The notes beneath the pieces were generated by a model that saw only the letters and a program-made list of their open reading frames with translations, searched no databases and was not told the DNA's origin. From Fragilaria crotonensis (Eukaryota; Bacillariophyta; Fragilariophyceae; Fragilariales; Fragilariaceae), in assembly GCA_022925895.1 (NCBI GenBank), contig JAKSYS010000001.1, positions 496,001-560,000 on the forward strand: a stretch of DNA of 64,000 nucleotides. The letters run 5' to 3'. The stretch's first letter is position 1, and each line of letters opens with the position of its first letter. A program made the translations under genes and the position numbers. Below, in pieces: positions 42,504 to 54,268 of the stretch.

Positions 42504-44576
42504 CTACAATTCGTCATCGCCAAAGTCATCGTTATCGCCACCATTCGCAGCCTGCTCCGCCGTCGCCGCATAAAAATTGCGCATGATAGGGTTGGCCACT
42601 CCCTCAACTTCCTTCTGCTTCGCATCATATTGTTCTTTGTCAGCTTCTGGATGATCTTCCATCCAATCCAACGCCTCATCAATCATATCTTTCAATTCCT
42701 TTGCATCCTCCGAGGAGACTCGACCGTTTGAGCCTTCTGTGCTATCTTCAATTGTGTTCTTCAAGTTGAACAAATATGATTCCAAACCATTGCGAGAGTC
42801 AATGCGATCCTTGATCTTCTTGTCCTCCTCAGCAAACTCCTTAGCTTCCTGTACCATGCGCTCAATATCATCCTCGGTTAGTCTACCCTTCTCGGAAGTG
42901 ATTACAATCTTTTCGGCCTTTCCCGTACCCTTGTCTTCCGCAGACACTTGAAGTATACCACTGGCGTCAACTTCAAAAGTGACTTCAATTTGTGGCACAC
43001 CGCGAGGGGCCGGAGGAATGCCCTTGAGTTCAAACTTTCCAAGCATGTGGTTGTCCTTGGTCATGGAACGTTCTCCTTCAAACACCTGAATCGTAACGGT
43101 CGATTGGTTTTCCTGATGCGTGGAGAACGATTGTGACTTTTTAGTCGGTATGGTCGTTCCGCGCTTCACAATCGGTGTCATGATGCCACCCACAGTCTCA
43201 ATGCCGAGTGTAAGTGGCGTGACGTCGAACAAGATCACCTCTTTAAGCTCTTCCGCTCCGCTCAATACACCACCCTGGATGGCAGCACCGTACGCGACGG
43301 CTTCGTCCGGATTGATTGCCTTTGAGAGTTCTTTTCCGTCAAAAAAGTCAGACAGCATCTGTTGGATCTTGGGAATTCGAGTGGAACCCCCGACAAGAAC
43401 AATTCGATCAATGTCTGATTTGGAGACCTTGGCGAGTTTTAATACATCGTTGACAGGACCGAGAGTCTTTTGAAATAGATCAACATTGAGCTCCTCGAAT
43501 CGAGCTCGACTCAAGGTCTCAGAGAGATCATATCCCGGGGCAAGGGAATCAATTTCCAAACGGGCATGGGGTTGAGTTGACAATGCACGCTTCACTCGCT
43601 CTGTCTCCTTTCGGAGCTTCTGAATAGCGCGCGCATCCTTGGAGATGTCGACATTCGCAGCCTTTTGAATCTTCTTCATGAAGTAGCTCATGACACGCTG
43701 ATCAAAGTCTTCGCCACCCAAATGAGTGTCACCGCTGGTTGCCAATACTTCAAACACCCCATCATCAATATTGAGGAGAGTGACGTCAAACGTTCCGCCA
43801 CCCAGGTCAAAGACAAGAACTGTTTTGTCTTTCATATCGTGATCGAAACCGTAGGCCATGGCCGCGGCGGTAGGCTCATTGATGATTCGCTCCACGGTGA
43901 GACCCGCAATCTTGGCAGCATCCTTGGTGGCTTGGCGCTGAGCATCATTGAAGTAGGCTGGAACTGTAACCACAGCCCGCGTGACCTCGTGACCAAGGTA
44001 TGCCTCAGCTGTGTCCTTCATCTTGCTCAATATCACGGCAGAAATCTCCTCCGGCGAATAGATTGTGTCTTTTCCGTCGATCTTGACGTTGATCATTGGC
44101 TTATTGGCCTTGGAAGAAACGATTGAATACGGAACCAGCTTCTTATCAGCTTGCACGGACGCGTCGGAAAAGTCTCGTCCAATCAAGCGCTTCACGTCAA
44201 AGATGGTGTTCTCGGGGTTCAGTGTAGCCTGGTTCTTGGCCCCATCCCCCACCAGCCGCTCGGAGTTGTTGCCGAAGGAAACATACGACGGTGTGATTCG
44301 ATTTCCTTGCTCATTTGGGATGATCTCGACCCCTTTACCCGATTTAAAGACTGCAACACAGGAGTATGTCGTACCCAGATCAATTCCAATGATTGTGTCT
44401 GACTTCTCCTTGGAAGCTTGGGCTGCTGCAGTTGGTGCTAGGATAAGGAAGGTTACGGCAATTGTCAATAGCACGGTGAGGAAGGAGAAGGCAGAGAAAG
44501 TTCCTTTGGATGTAGAGGGACGCCTTTTGTCGTGCTGGTGAGCGCGTGTTTTATTTTCAATTTCAGTTGTGTTCAT
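42504..44576 (-). CDS. ER-lumenal Hsp70 chaperone (BiP)
   Basis: Single exon, 690 aa from the ATG at 44576. A hydrophobic segment at 28-53 ([20 protein letters not shown]) serves as ER signal, preceded by a basic 26-residue extension. The ATPase domain has [14 protein letters not shown] (64-77), [42 protein letters not shown] and [14 protein letters not shown]. The substrate-binding domain follows ([36 protein letters not shown]) and an acidic tail ends in DDEL, an HDEL-type retrieval signal. BiP uses ATP to fold and translocate secretory proteins and to monitor ER stress. The gene is complete with no frameshift, in contrast to the repeated elements on both sides. Confidence 0.97.
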   Translation of the reverse strand: MNTTEIENKTRAHQHDKRRPSTSKGTFSAFSFLTVLLTIAVTFLILAPTAAAQASKEKSDTIIGIDLGTTYSCVAVFKSGKGVEIIPNEQGNRITPSYVSFGNNSERLVGDGAKNQATLNPENTIFDVKRLIGRDFSDASVQADKKLVPYSIVSSKANKPMINVKIDGKDTIYSPEEISAVILSKMKDTAEAYLGHEVTRAVVTVPAYFNDAQRQATKDAAKIAGLTVERIINEPTAAAMAYGFDHDMKDKTVLVFDLGGGTFDVTLLNIDDGVFEVLATSGDTHLGGEDFDQRVMSYFMKKIQKAANVDISKDARAIQKLRKETERVKRALSTQPHARLEIDSLAPGYDLSETLSRARFEELNVDLFQKTLGPVNDVLKLAKVSKSDIDRIVLVGGSTRIPKIQQMLSDFFDGKELSKAINPDEAVAYGAAIQGGVLSGAEELKEVILFDVTPLTLGIETVGGIMTPIVKRGTTIPTKKSQSFSTHQENQSTVTIQVFEGERSMTKDNHMLGKFELKGIPPAPRGVPQIEVTFEVDASGILQVSAEDKGTGKAEKIVITSEKGRLTEDDIERMVQEAKEFAEEDKKIKDRIDSRNGLESYLFNLKNTIEDSTEGSNGRVSSEDAKELKDMIDEALDWMEDHPEADKEQYDAKQKEVEGVANPIMRNFYAATAEQAANGGDNDDFGDDEL

Positions 44577-45100
44577 TTTGCAATGGTGGTTTTTGTTCAG
44601 GATTTTGAGAAAGTGTTTTATGTCGTCCTCGGTTGAATTGTGAGATGAATTAAGTTGATAAGGCTCGTAGAAAAAATTGAATCCTGGTCACACTTTCTGA
44701 TTGCCCGTCTGGCACCTGTTCCCAGTTCCCATACTTCCCGCGTGCTGTTGCACGTCGTCGAAAATCAAATTGTCTCGTGGCACCGAGCATAACGCCCGAG
44801 TCGGCTAATCCGACAAGTAGAGAATAGCCATCGTTTAGCAATCTTTATCTGGACGTGCCGCGTCGCATTTTTCTGTCCTTTGTCGGAACGGATTTGTGGC
44901 ACGTGGCATGCCCCCCCACTATCACTACACTGTACTGGTACCTTATATCATACATCCGTAGCTGTAATGGGTAGTGACTATGTACTGTACTATGGCTGGT
45001 TTCATCCTGCGACTGCATATCGTAGGTGCACGTAGACTCAGTAATCTAAAAATTTAGTTGACGCACCATCATCCCATCAAACTCGATCCACACCCACCTC
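44577..45100. other. BiP 5' flank and intergenic
   Basis: Probable BiP promoter. A cgtcgtcctcggttg and a cacgtcgtcg word are present, and cacgtggc near 44,898 contains an ACGTG core such as ER-stress bZIP factors use; function is inferred only. A C run (ccccccccac) lies near 44,911. No gene seen. Confidence 0.4.
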
Positions 45101-48100
45101 TCATTCTTCTGACACCACCTCTTTCGAGTTCATTTGGAAGATACAGTTCTCCAGTTGAGGTACAAATCCATTCACAAAGCCGGCGTCGAAGTCAATTGCA
45201 GCCCTGTGGGTTTTAAATGCCTTGACGAGACGCTCTATGAGGGGTAACGTAAGTGCTGGTGGTGTACCATCGGTGTTCTTCTTGTTCTTGCTCTCGTAAA
45301 GGGAATAGTATGCACAAATGTAAGCCCTTGCTCGTCTCGAAAGCTTTCGCACGGTCTCAGTTCGAAGAATATCCCTGCTTGTACATTCAACTACTAATCC
45401 TCTGAAAGCTTCTTTGCTCCTTTTAGAATGCAACGGCTTACGTCTGTAAAGCCCCTTTGTCACTCCCCAGCTGTACTCGATGCCTTCACCAGCTAACTCC
45501 GCATGAAATTTAGGCGAAATGATGACGGATACACCAAGCTCATTCCCAACATGTTGGAGCGCAGTCATCTCCTCCGCAAAATCGAGACAGCTCGCCATCA
45601 GGACCCTTAAACTCCACTCCTCCGCACCCTCAAGTACTTCACCATCGTCGTCGGTTGCTGGATCCATGGTGTATTTTTCAAGATTTGCTTCATCGATCCA
45701 TCCCTTTCCCAAAGGACCTGCAAAAGGCCCTTCGGTTGCCCTTGCCAGCCTTTCTTTTCTCGTGTTCGTATGACTTTGACGTCAACATTGTTTGTTTTTG
45801 CAAGTTCTTGCAATTCCGCAAGTCGATATTGGCGTCGCTCATTCAAGACGTTGAGAGGACGAAGCTCTGCTTTAAGTTCAGAAATTGTCCTGTTCCTGGT
45901 CCGAGGAGTACCAGACAGAGGTGGGAGTATTCGGTCTTGGCGGTTGAGTTCTCTTTCTTGGACGGTCATCCAGAACGGCCCAGCATCGCCAGGTCTGAAG
46001 ACAAACGATTGTGTGTCACCGACATTAACGGTACGTTCGTTCATGCCAAGGTATCCATCCTCTGCTTTTATGATTGACTCACGCATTCTTGGTTGCACTC
46101 CTCCAAACCCTCGGTTCATACTATAGGCATCAACCCATTTGCCAATTTCTTCGCATGACCTTGGGAGTGGTCGAACAAGAAGGCAAAGTCAAACTGAGGG
46201 AAGATAACTTTTAGGCAATCAACGCAGTCTTCGAATTGAATGGCCATATGATTATACGTCCAATATCCCTCGTTGTTCGCTCCCAATTCAAAATAGACAA
46301 CAAATGGAGATCGCTTTAAGTCCTTCTTTGAAGCTTGTCCGTGGATTGCTACTGCTGCATCGACATCAACGTAAGTTTTTCCGCGACGTGCTTCATTGAT
46401 CTCCTCCAATTGAACTCTGCTAATCTGAACCCCGAAACCAGTCTCCCGCGATTGAAAGGCGGATATCATAAGACTTAAACCATCGGTCTTCGGAAGAAGG
46501 GGGCGTTGACCTTCTGGTCCAACCCATTGGCGATTTCCGAGTAAGAATTGACTATAGACACTCTCGTCTTGGCCAAAGATCATGAGCGGCTTGACACCTT
46601 GCGGTTTCCTCACACTCAAATTCCCTCCAAACGAACCGAAGCCCATTGTTACTGCATACTCGTGAAGTAAGTCTAAATCGTCGACATGGAACTCAATCAT
46701 GTTCTTGTTGTCGACCGAAACATAATTGTATCCACGGTTGTCATGTTCTGAAACTTTGTTGTCTCTTTTCCAATTCTCTACAGTCTCAGCAGTGACTTGA
46801 ATCCACCGATGCGTACGTGGCTCAAGTTTTGTGAGATAGAGAGTGCAGAATTCATTTCGTCTGAAGACGACGTTTGGTCGCTCGTGTCCATCTACAAAAA
46901 AGGATTTCTTCCTTGTATCATATGAGAAGCCAATTCTCCGGAGCCATCGCCATGTCGTTGATAATGAAATAGGACACTCGATATAAACCTGAAGTAGACA
47001 GTCTCTAATCGTTTGTTTTTGTTTCCTTCTTGTTCCTGTTCTTCGTATTCTACTAGTGGTGATGACTGTAGTTCTTTGTCACTTTCCTCGTCTGCGGCAA
47101 TAGTCGTGTTACTAGTTCTAGTCGCTGCACTTGGAATCAACGACAAGATCAATTCATTCCTTGCTAACTCAACAGTCAGATCAGCAAGGTTTTCAATACA
47201 GTACCCGAGCCATGGCAACGTTATCTCCTCCCGAAAGTATTCCAGCAAATCGGGAAGCGGTTGTTTTGCTTGTGTAGTATCTTGGGATTTGGCAACAGGA
47301 AGTGCTCGCGATTTGCCCTCAATAGAATGTTCCAGCCAGCAACCGTTCGCTCGGTTGTTGCGGCAGCTTCAATCCCCATCCTGCTACAAGCACCAATCGC
47401 CTGAGCACAGCAATCTTCGATCCACCGTACAGAATTCATCTCCTCTAACGCGTACGTATAGGCTAAGCAGAGTATTGAACACCGCTGCCTAATTATGAAT
47501 ACATCATAAGAAGAGCAGAGGTTATCTTTGTCGTGCTTATCTATAACGTCCTTCCAACCATCCATCGTCCTATTGGCCTGCTGGAGTCGCTCAATTCGTT
47601 GCTCAAGAACGTTTTGGACGTCGCGTTCATCGTTTGCGTTTCCAAGAAAGAGTTTCTTAGCTTCGGGACTATCCCAATACGTCTCCTCGACAATCTTTGC
47701 TGAAAAGGACCATGTTTGGGCTTCTTTGCTTCATCCGTTGCCGCTGCATATGCTTCAGATTTTCGTTTAGCAGAAGATTGCTCTGCAATTTCCGTCGTCA
47801 AATCAACAACTTCTGGCAATCCCCGAGCAACACTGTAGCGATCATTTATGCTTACATCTTGCAATAACGACAAAAAACTCTTCTTTCCATCTGGTGGGCG
47901 TTCAACCAATCCTCCTGGTTTTGTTATAAAGTATCCCCAAATCTTTCTCTTAGGATTTCCGAATGGATCGTGGCCTTTGGCTGCTCGTCTGAATCGGCCA
48001 GTTTGGTTTGATTCGGTGAAATCATCAAGGGTGACACCTCCACAAGATGAAATGGCTTTGTTCATCATACCCCTATCAAAGCCAAGGGCCTCAAGAGTCG

Positions 48101-48215
48101 GAAATTGGGCCTTGATTGCTCGATAATAGGTCTCATCCGACAGCCATTTGTCCTGATATCGTTTCTGCTTAACGACTTCGAGCCAACATTGGTAGTATGT
48201 TTGTAGTGTCTTCAT
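45101..48215 (-). pseudogene. DDE-type transposase gene with about six frame breaks
   Basis: Starts at ATG 48215 (MKTLQTYYQCWLEVVKQKR) and reads on the minus strand through six partly overlapping frames to a stop at 45101; total coding potential is about 1000 residues. Motifs include KKSFFVDGHERPNVV near 46,880, FLFDHSQGHAKK near 46,170 and MNRGFGGVQPRMRE near 46,110. The VDGHER..VV and F-D-x-S-x-GH patterns occur in transposase-like proteins of fungi and protists; the latter likely holds a catalytic Asp. Frames change near 47,703, 47,332, 47,022, 46,130 and 45,703, each explicable by one missing base in or beside a short homopolymer. KGLLQVLWERG..DE near the end is also typical of the group. 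Terminal repeats of the element were not found. Confidence 0.72.
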
Positions 48216-49133
48216 TTTTGCTTAACTGCCGACCCTCGCCAGCTAAACACTGCCCTCACGTTGATGACGAAGCTGGCTGCAGCAAAAGGGTCGGCAGTTT
48301 CGAAGTGGAAGGTGGTGAACGCGTCGTTACACAATCATGGTCCGTAGCTCTTTTTTTTGTGTGGCACTATTCGTGTTATTTCGATGCGCGAGCGTGCAAG
48401 GTCGGAGGGAGTAACATGAGGTCGAGAATTTTTATACTCAGCCTACACGAGTTGTACGATATGCAAGAAAACCATGAAACCAGCCATACGGCTTTCCCGG
48501 AGTTCATGTACTGCTGTACCAGGCGTACGTCGTAGTTCACTACTAGCTAGTGGAATACTCCAGTACTCCAGTATCAATTACGGCACGGCACTCATAGTAC
48601 TATGCATACTGGTATCCCCTTACGTACGAATACTATACAGTACTCCAGTGCTTCGTTGAAAAGTCAGTCAGTACTCAGTACTCAGTAGGACCGTGCTGCC
48701 AGTACTAAGAAGTAGCGCCAGCCCAAAACAACCCCTGCTGAGTTGAGAAGGAAGCTGTCGAGGTGCAAGCAGAGTACGACAGCCAAGTATGGTGAATAGT
48801 GAATACGTGTTCATGGTATTTATGACTCAGACCTTAGACTATCAGTGTATCCTGTTGTAGCACAACAAGAACCATCGCATCATCGTCACAAAGTACTCGG
48901 AATAGGTACCTGGTACAGACCTGAATCCATTGGTGGTGCCTTCCTTCCAATAAAGGCACAAATCCAACGACACCGCCTAGGACTGTTCACATGCACGTTG
49001 TGGAATCTCAGATACAAAATTTCATTACACCGGAACTCGGAGTATTTCAAGCGATTGAAACCAGCCCATCGTTGACTGGCTCTAAACTTGAATGACTTCG
49101 CGCGTCAAATTGTAGCAAGCAGCTTCCCATCTT
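48216..49133. other. Transposase 5' flank with a hairpin; intergenic
   Basis: An inverted repeat aactgccgaccct (48,222-48,234) / agggtcggcagtt (48,286-48,298), extended by ccagct/agctgg, lies just upstream of the transposase ATG. The remainder is gtac-rich (48,530-48,700) with no gene. Confidence 0.55.
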
Positions 49134-49844
49134 TCAAACAAACAACAGAACTTGTTGCTCTTCCTTACAACTCTCATGTGAAGGACTTTTGGATCGACCA
49201 TGACGGGGTCTTTTCGATCGACCATCGTGAGGCAGAACGGACTGCAACGGTCGGCGTCTACTAACGTTGTTGAGTGTCGGTGCTGCTGCATCTTCTTGTA
49301 TCATTGAGTGTGACAGGGAATTGTCAATTGACGAAAACGTTCGACACATTGATTGCTGAGGCCGTTGAAACACCATCTCAGCTGGCTCTTTGTACGTCAT
49401 CTTGTTCTCGAATTCATCGTCGATTTTTGCTGTTACTGCCGCCGCGTCGAGCGCCGCGACCTCCATGGCTCGATCCCGTGACACTTTCGAAAGCATCATA
49501 TAGAGTACCCGGATATTGTCATCATTTTGGATTCCCATTTGACGTTGTTCGTGTTGAGCCTCGAGTACCATGCGAATGATGGATGTTTGTTGCGATCGTC
49601 GTTCTCGTCCGTAGGACAAGAGACGGTGATCATCCTGACCACTGAGACTCCCCTCAAGTCCTCGTAGGCAGTAGCGTGACTTATCGAGACACGACGCATC
49701 GCCATGAACCTCGCGGAGTGCCTTGGCAGTCCGTCGACGATCTCGAAGGAAATTGCGATAGTCTTCGTTTTGATACCAAGAATCGTATGACATGGTTGTC
49801 ATCGAGGCGATGGATCCATCTAGGAAGCGGACTCGTTTCGACAT
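49134..49844 (-). CDS. Diatom-type hypothetical protein, 236 aa
   Basis: Single exon, ATG complement of 49842-49844. A helical N-terminal part contains SWYQNEDYRNFLRDRRRTAK (residues 22-41), then YCLRGLEG and a region rich in Arg and Gln (QTSIIRMVLEAQHEQRQMG). I recognise this arrangement (W-Y-x3-D/E-Y.., then C-x-RGLE, then an E-x2-Q helix) as recurring among uncharacterised diatom proteins, without a function. The C-terminal ~80 residues are Ser/Arg/Lys-rich and probably disordered, with RSKRPRHGRSKSPSHE resembling a nuclear localisation signal. No membrane segment or signal peptide. Confidence 0.75.
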   Translation of the reverse strand: MSKRVRFLDGSIASMTTMSYDSWYQNEDYRNFLRDRRRTAKALREVHGDASCLDKSRYCLRGLEGSLSGQDDHRLLSYGRERRSQQTSIIRMVLEAQHEQRQMGIQNDDNIRVLYMMLSKVSRDRAMEVAALDAAAVTAKIDDEFENKMTYKEPAEMVFQRPQQSMCRTFSSIDNSLSHSMIQEDAAAPTLNNVSRRRPLQSVLPHDGRSKRPRHGRSKSPSHESCKEEQQVLLFV

Positions 49845-50767
49845 GGCGGTGATGTGTGTGCAGATGTGTGTTCGGATGTGTGTGCAGATGTTTGGATTTG
49901 TAAGAATGTAATCTGTCGTTAGTCCTCCAGAGTATTGCGTTTATGACCTGAAGATCACGGGAATACTATTATGTGGCACGCGAGTGCGAATCTGGTCATA
50001 CCCAGGACACAAGACAGGTCTTGGTCCCACATGGGCGTAAGATTTGCCATACATTGTATGTACACATGAATTACTACCTGGTAGTATGTACCTGGGTCAC
50101 CACTACAACATTTATCTTATGTCCACCACTTGCTTCCATTGCCCCTCGGTCTTGGTTCGGCGACCAACCCAAGACAACCCAAGACAAATGTCAGATGTCC
50201 AATTGTCCTATACTATCATCTGGAGTGGAGGAAATTGCGGTGTGTCAGCAATGATGCAGCAACACGCGTCCGTCCTTCGCACCACCTAGAGTTATTCGTG
50301 ATTTTTGGGCAGGAGTAAAATGTGCAACAGGATTGCCGATCACTAATGCGGCGGGACTAACCAACTAACCGCGATGTAGTCTGTCGGAGTGTAACTATGA
50401 ATTCCGCCATGGACTCCAACAAAGACGATCGTTTGATAAACTACTAGAGTACTCGAGAAAGGTATGAATGCTTTCATGGAAAACTTCACAAGCAAAAACC
50501 TACTATTGTTGACGACAAACTAATGAATGGATTCGCATGGGTGTTTAAGTGTGTTGAGTGCACTGCAACCGCTCACGAGTAGGTGTTTGGACTACGAAGT
50601 AGATCACCATAAGTCCATAAGATTCGTCCTTTAACGTTGTGGAACTTTCCTGTAACTTTAATCTAGCTTTTTGATCGTTTTGGGGTATCGCCAGGAGACA
50701 TGGCGCAAAAGCAAGTCTGCTCATGCGCACGCGCGAGAAACTAGGGATTGAGCACGTGTCCTTTGAT
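49845..50767. other. Intergenic, nothing recognised
   Basis: Promoter side of the 236-aa gene, with a tgtgtgtgcagatgtgtg-like repeat at about 49,855-49,890. No gene or RNA seen. Confidence 0.5.
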
Positions 50768-52372
50768 TTACATGCTGGAACGACGACTCATGCGTCCAGA
50801 ACGACGCAGTGGCGTCCGTGGTTCCACACCCGACGGCGATGATGGCATTTCATCATGGGTCGGGGATCCTCGGCGTCTTGAACGAGATGATGCAACCATA
50901 GTAACATCATCATCATCATTGGATTGAAAATCATGATGCTCGTTGGATTTGCGACGAATTTGTCGTGTCCCTTCGGGTCGATCACGACCTCCCGGTGTCA
51001 CTGGAACTTCGTCGTACGACATGCCAGAGGATCCGCGGCGTTTCATGCGGCTGCTGGAATGCCCTCCTCCTCCTCCTGCCAAGCGACGTTCCGAATCGGA
51101 ATATCTGTCGTCCACCGGCACATTTAATGCCGAATTGGGAGACATATGACTTGCATCCAATGGACGAGACTTGGGGAGATTGTCCGTGTAGGACATGGAA
51201 GTAGGCATGGATGAGCGGCGGAGCATGCGACCAGAACGAGACGGCGTCTCTGGAGTTTTGGGAGCCAGTCCTTCCAGAAACGGTAGTGCCTGGGGAAACA
51301 GACGCATGTCCACCGGACGAGGCTTGGGAAGTTCGTTGGTGCGGGACATGGTCGACGACATGGATTCTCGGCGCTTCGAACGAACTGAACGACGGGCTGG
51401 AGTCTCTGGATCGAGGAGAGAACGGCGTGACTTCGCCTGAGGTTCCGGCTCGTCATTGGCAGTATCCGGATTCGTCATCAGTGGCATAGATGCGCGACGT
51501 TGAGCACGACGGTGGGCTCTAGGTGGCTCCTCCATTTCGACGTCAACTTCAGGGGCAGCGTAGGGTGTGGAGTAAGAGGACTTTTGACTCGCCTGACGTT
51601 CTGGCTCGTCATAGGTAGTATCTGGATTCATCAACAAGGGCATGGATGCCCGACGTTGAACGCGACGGTGGGTTCGAGCAGGCTCGTCTACGTCTACACC
51701 ACCATCGGGGGCCGAGTAGGACGTGGAGTGAGACGATTTTCGTGTCGAACGAGATTTACGAAGCATGCGAGCTTCGTCATCCCCACTTTCAGGATCCCTC
51801 GAGGAGTGCTTGCGGCGTGAACGAGATTTGCGACGCTTGCGAGGTTCTTCGTTTCCCGAAAGTGAGTCACTCGAACGGTTGGTATCCTTGGAACGTGAGC
51901 GGTGGAAACGTTCACGGCGTGTGATATCTCCAGGGGACTTCGAATATGGTCTTGATCCTCCCATGGATGCCCGACGTCGGGATCTACGATGACCGCCACT
52001 TCCGTCGGCGGTTTCTGCGGTTGTACTTGCTGATCTATCGACAATGTCCACAGAATAAGTGAGCGGTTCTTCTTCAATCGATGATTCCTTTGCACGGTCG
52101 TAATCTTTGGAGAACTGGTCCTTCGCGACGACGGACGACCAGGAAAAGATCGAAAACATGTCCTCAACGTCGTGCTCGTCATCACTACCCTCATTGCATA
52201 GAGGCGCAACATGGCCCAAGGTTTTCAAACCCGGAAAGTTTCCCCAAGACGTAGTGGATTGGTTCCAGGCATAAACACGTGACCCCGGTTGATAGCCATC
52301 CTCCTCGTCATCGTGGTCGTTCATACTGTGTTGCGAGCGCGAAGTGTTCACCATGTTTAGAGTCTTGGCCAT
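50768..52372 (-). CDS. Arg/Ser-rich protein with an array of RRxSM motifs
   Basis: Single exon, 534 aa from the ATG at 52372; no fold recognised beyond the N-terminus. Residues 72-80 read MFSIFSWSS after an acidic stretch, matching FFSVFKWSP at the same position in the neighbour 53243-54268. The rest is disordered and built of imperfect ~55-residue repeats (RRVQRRASMPLLMNPDTTYD and RRAQRRASMPLMTNPDTAND). At least nine R-R-x-S sites occur, many as RRASMP, RRSSMP or RRESM; the last (RRSSM) is the C-terminus. This spacing matches the consensus of cAMP-dependent and related basophilic kinases, so a multi-site phosphoprotein is plausible. No catalytic motif; function unknown. Confidence 0.8.
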   Translation of the reverse strand: MAKTLNMVNTSRSQHSMNDHDDEEDGYQPGSRVYAWNQSTTSWGNFPGLKTLGHVAPLCNEGSDDEHDVEDMFSIFSWSSVVAKDQFSKDYDRAKESSIEEEPLTYSVDIVDRSASTTAETADGSGGHRRSRRRASMGGSRPYSKSPGDITRRERFHRSRSKDTNRSSDSLSGNEEPRKRRKSRSRRKHSSRDPESGDDEARMLRKSRSTRKSSHSTSYSAPDGGVDVDEPARTHRRVQRRASMPLLMNPDTTYDEPERQASQKSSYSTPYAAPEVDVEMEEPPRAHRRAQRRASMPLMTNPDTANDEPEPQAKSRRSLLDPETPARRSVRSKRRESMSSTMSRTNELPKPRPVDMRLFPQALPFLEGLAPKTPETPSRSGRMLRRSSMPTSMSYTDNLPKSRPLDASHMSPNSALNVPVDDRYSDSERRLAGGGGGHSSSRMKRRGSSGMSYDEVPVTPGGRDRPEGTRQIRRKSNEHHDFQSNDDDDVTMVASSRSRRRGSPTHDEMPSSPSGVEPRTPLRRSGRMSRRSSM

Positions 52373-53242
52373 TTTGACAAAATTCCAAACTCGTCGTAGA
52401 TTTCGGAGTTACTTTTATCAAGTCAATGAGCTGCCGATTGAGTAAATCTTCGAGACAGGGTCGTAAAAGTCGCAACAAAACCTTAATTAATCCATTTCGA
52501 ACGCCTGACATTGAATTGCTTCGAGAAATCCAGACACACGACATGCGACGGACAGTACTTGTCGGTGCCACGATCAGAGATAGTGAGATAGACAACAAAA
52601 AGTCTTAAGTAGACTGTCTGCCAAAAGTCATTGTGACAGACTTTTGAGAAAGAGTTCTGTCAGCTTTCATAATGGACGGAAGAAGCTAATATCATTCGAA
52701 GAGCTACCGCGGTGCTTCGACTATGTTTTTAATTTCTTTCCATACACTACATGAACAGGTGCTACCTACGACCACGTATACATCGTAGAACATCGTTCTT
52801 CAATCTTGTACTCGTAGACTACAATGCAACTCCGAGTACGGTAGAATGCATCTTGTACGGCGTTGCACTTCAAATTTGTCAAGACCGAAGTCACGTTGTA
52901 CCGCGGTATTGTAGAAGACAGTCCCGCCAAATTAAATCTAAGTAGATCTATCGCTTCTAAAATAAAGGGAACACCGAGTTTATTATGCGCGCGTTCTTGA
53001 CTTTATCGCACGAAGTCCACACACAAACTCCGACGAAGTCTTCGACGAAATCTATGAACGATCCAGATCGACAGACTCCAGACAGACAGAAAAACACAGT
53101 AAAAAACCTATTACAGTGTACCGGTACGTGCAGCAACACTGCTACACCCTTCAAATACTATTTCGTCCGTCGTCGTATGCATACTGCTGGTCGTGATCAA
53201 CGAGCTGTTAGAGGCGATGCGTGGTATGACAAAATGTCACCT
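52373..53242. other. Intergenic between two paralogues
   Basis: No convincing gene. Several cagacag/gacagac words near 53,080 and a ctttttgt..acaaaaag-like sequence near 52,600-52,650; nothing diagnostic. Confidence 0.45.
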
Positions 53243-54268
53243 TCAGTTTTGTTCTCCGCCAGGAACAGGAGATTTACTTTGATGACGACGATGGTCGCGT
53301 TTCGAGGCTCTCTCAAGAAGTTTTCGTTGCCGCTCAGCGGTAACGGCAGCCAAAGAATCCTTAGGCGCCTTCCCAAGCATGACGGCAGACGACAACTTAA
53401 TCAGTTCCTCTTCTTCCTTCTCACGAGAGGAAGTGCGATGGTGACGGTTATGTCGGGAGTGGCTGCTTCGATGAGGCGATCGTGATAAGGATGTTGACGT
53501 CGTTGCAGAATGGAAAACCTTGCCATCATCGGAGTCCTGGCTTCTCTCACGACGATGGCGACGGCGTCGCTCACGCGAAGTAGTAGGTGACGCGGATGTT
53601 GCCGCCAGGTCTCCTACGTCTGCCGAATGCTCATCGCGAGAGGTACTGCGATGTCGTCGTCGATGGAAAGAGCGATCCTTGGTCCGCGAATCACGGCAAT
53701 GCGCTTCCAGGGGCACAAACTTGTCCGGGACAAGTGCAACGTCAGAAATGCTTTTTGAACGGCGGCGCACAACGACTGGCTGATCAATCTCTTGATCGAC
53801 TGGAAGGTCATCACCTTTCGAGCGATTATGACGAGCCTTTCTTCTCACTGACGTAGTGGGAGACAGTGGCGTTGAATCGAACGGCAAATCATGGTCGAAC
53901 GAGAGAGCTCGAACGCGTTCTTTGTAGAAACTTTCATCGTTCGCGGTCTTCTTGTCAGGAGCCACGCGGATTTTCTCTGCTTTCTTGACGGTCGGACTAC
54001 GGCATTCTGGCACACCTCTCGAAGACGTGGGTGACCATTTGAAAACTGAGAAAAAGCGATTCGCATCATCCTCGTCGATGAAATAGCGCTCCGCTTCGTC
54101 GACAATGCTGTCGAAATCGCCCCATCCGCTTCCTCCTTTTGCGCCGGGACGAGGACTTAGAAATGATGGTTCTACTTTGCTCTTGCGAACAGAGACGCCA
54201 ATTTTAGTTTCGTCGTTCATCGCTTCATTGAGAAATTTGTTTAAGTTGCTTTGCGCGTTTTCCAACAT
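53243..54268 (-). CDS. Arg/Ser/His-rich protein, paralogue of 50768-52372
   Basis: Single exon, 341 aa from the ATG at 54268. The N-terminal 80 residues contain GWGDFDSIVDEAERYFIDED and FFSVFKWSP (72-80), aligned with MFSIFSWSS of its neighbour. A RVRALSFDHDLPFDSTPLSP segment follows, then long Arg/Ser/His runs (RRRRHRRERSQDSDD, RSPHRSSHSRHNRHHR) resembling RS domains. RRRSKS is the main basophilic kinase-like site. A C-terminal helix (EEEELIKLSSAVMLGKAPK) precedes a basic end. It may be a nuclear or cytoskeleton-linked phosphoprotein; function unknown. Adjacent, same strand and same N-terminal signature, so a tandem duplication that diverged strongly. Confidence 0.78.
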   Translation of the reverse strand: MLENAQSNLNKFLNEAMNDETKIGVSVRKSKVEPSFLSPRPGAKGGSGWGDFDSIVDEAERYFIDEDDANRFFSVFKWSPTSSRGVPECRSPTVKKAEKIRVAPDKKTANDESFYKERVRALSFDHDLPFDSTPLSPTTSVRRKARHNRSKGDDLPVDQEIDQPVVVRRRSKSISDVALVPDKFVPLEAHCRDSRTKDRSFHRRRHRSTSRDEHSADVGDLAATSASPTTSRERRRRHRRERSQDSDDGKVFHSATTSTSLSRSPHRSSHSRHNRHHRTSSREKEEEELIKLSSAVMLGKAPKDSLAAVTAERQRKLLERASKRDHRRHQSKSPVPGGEQN

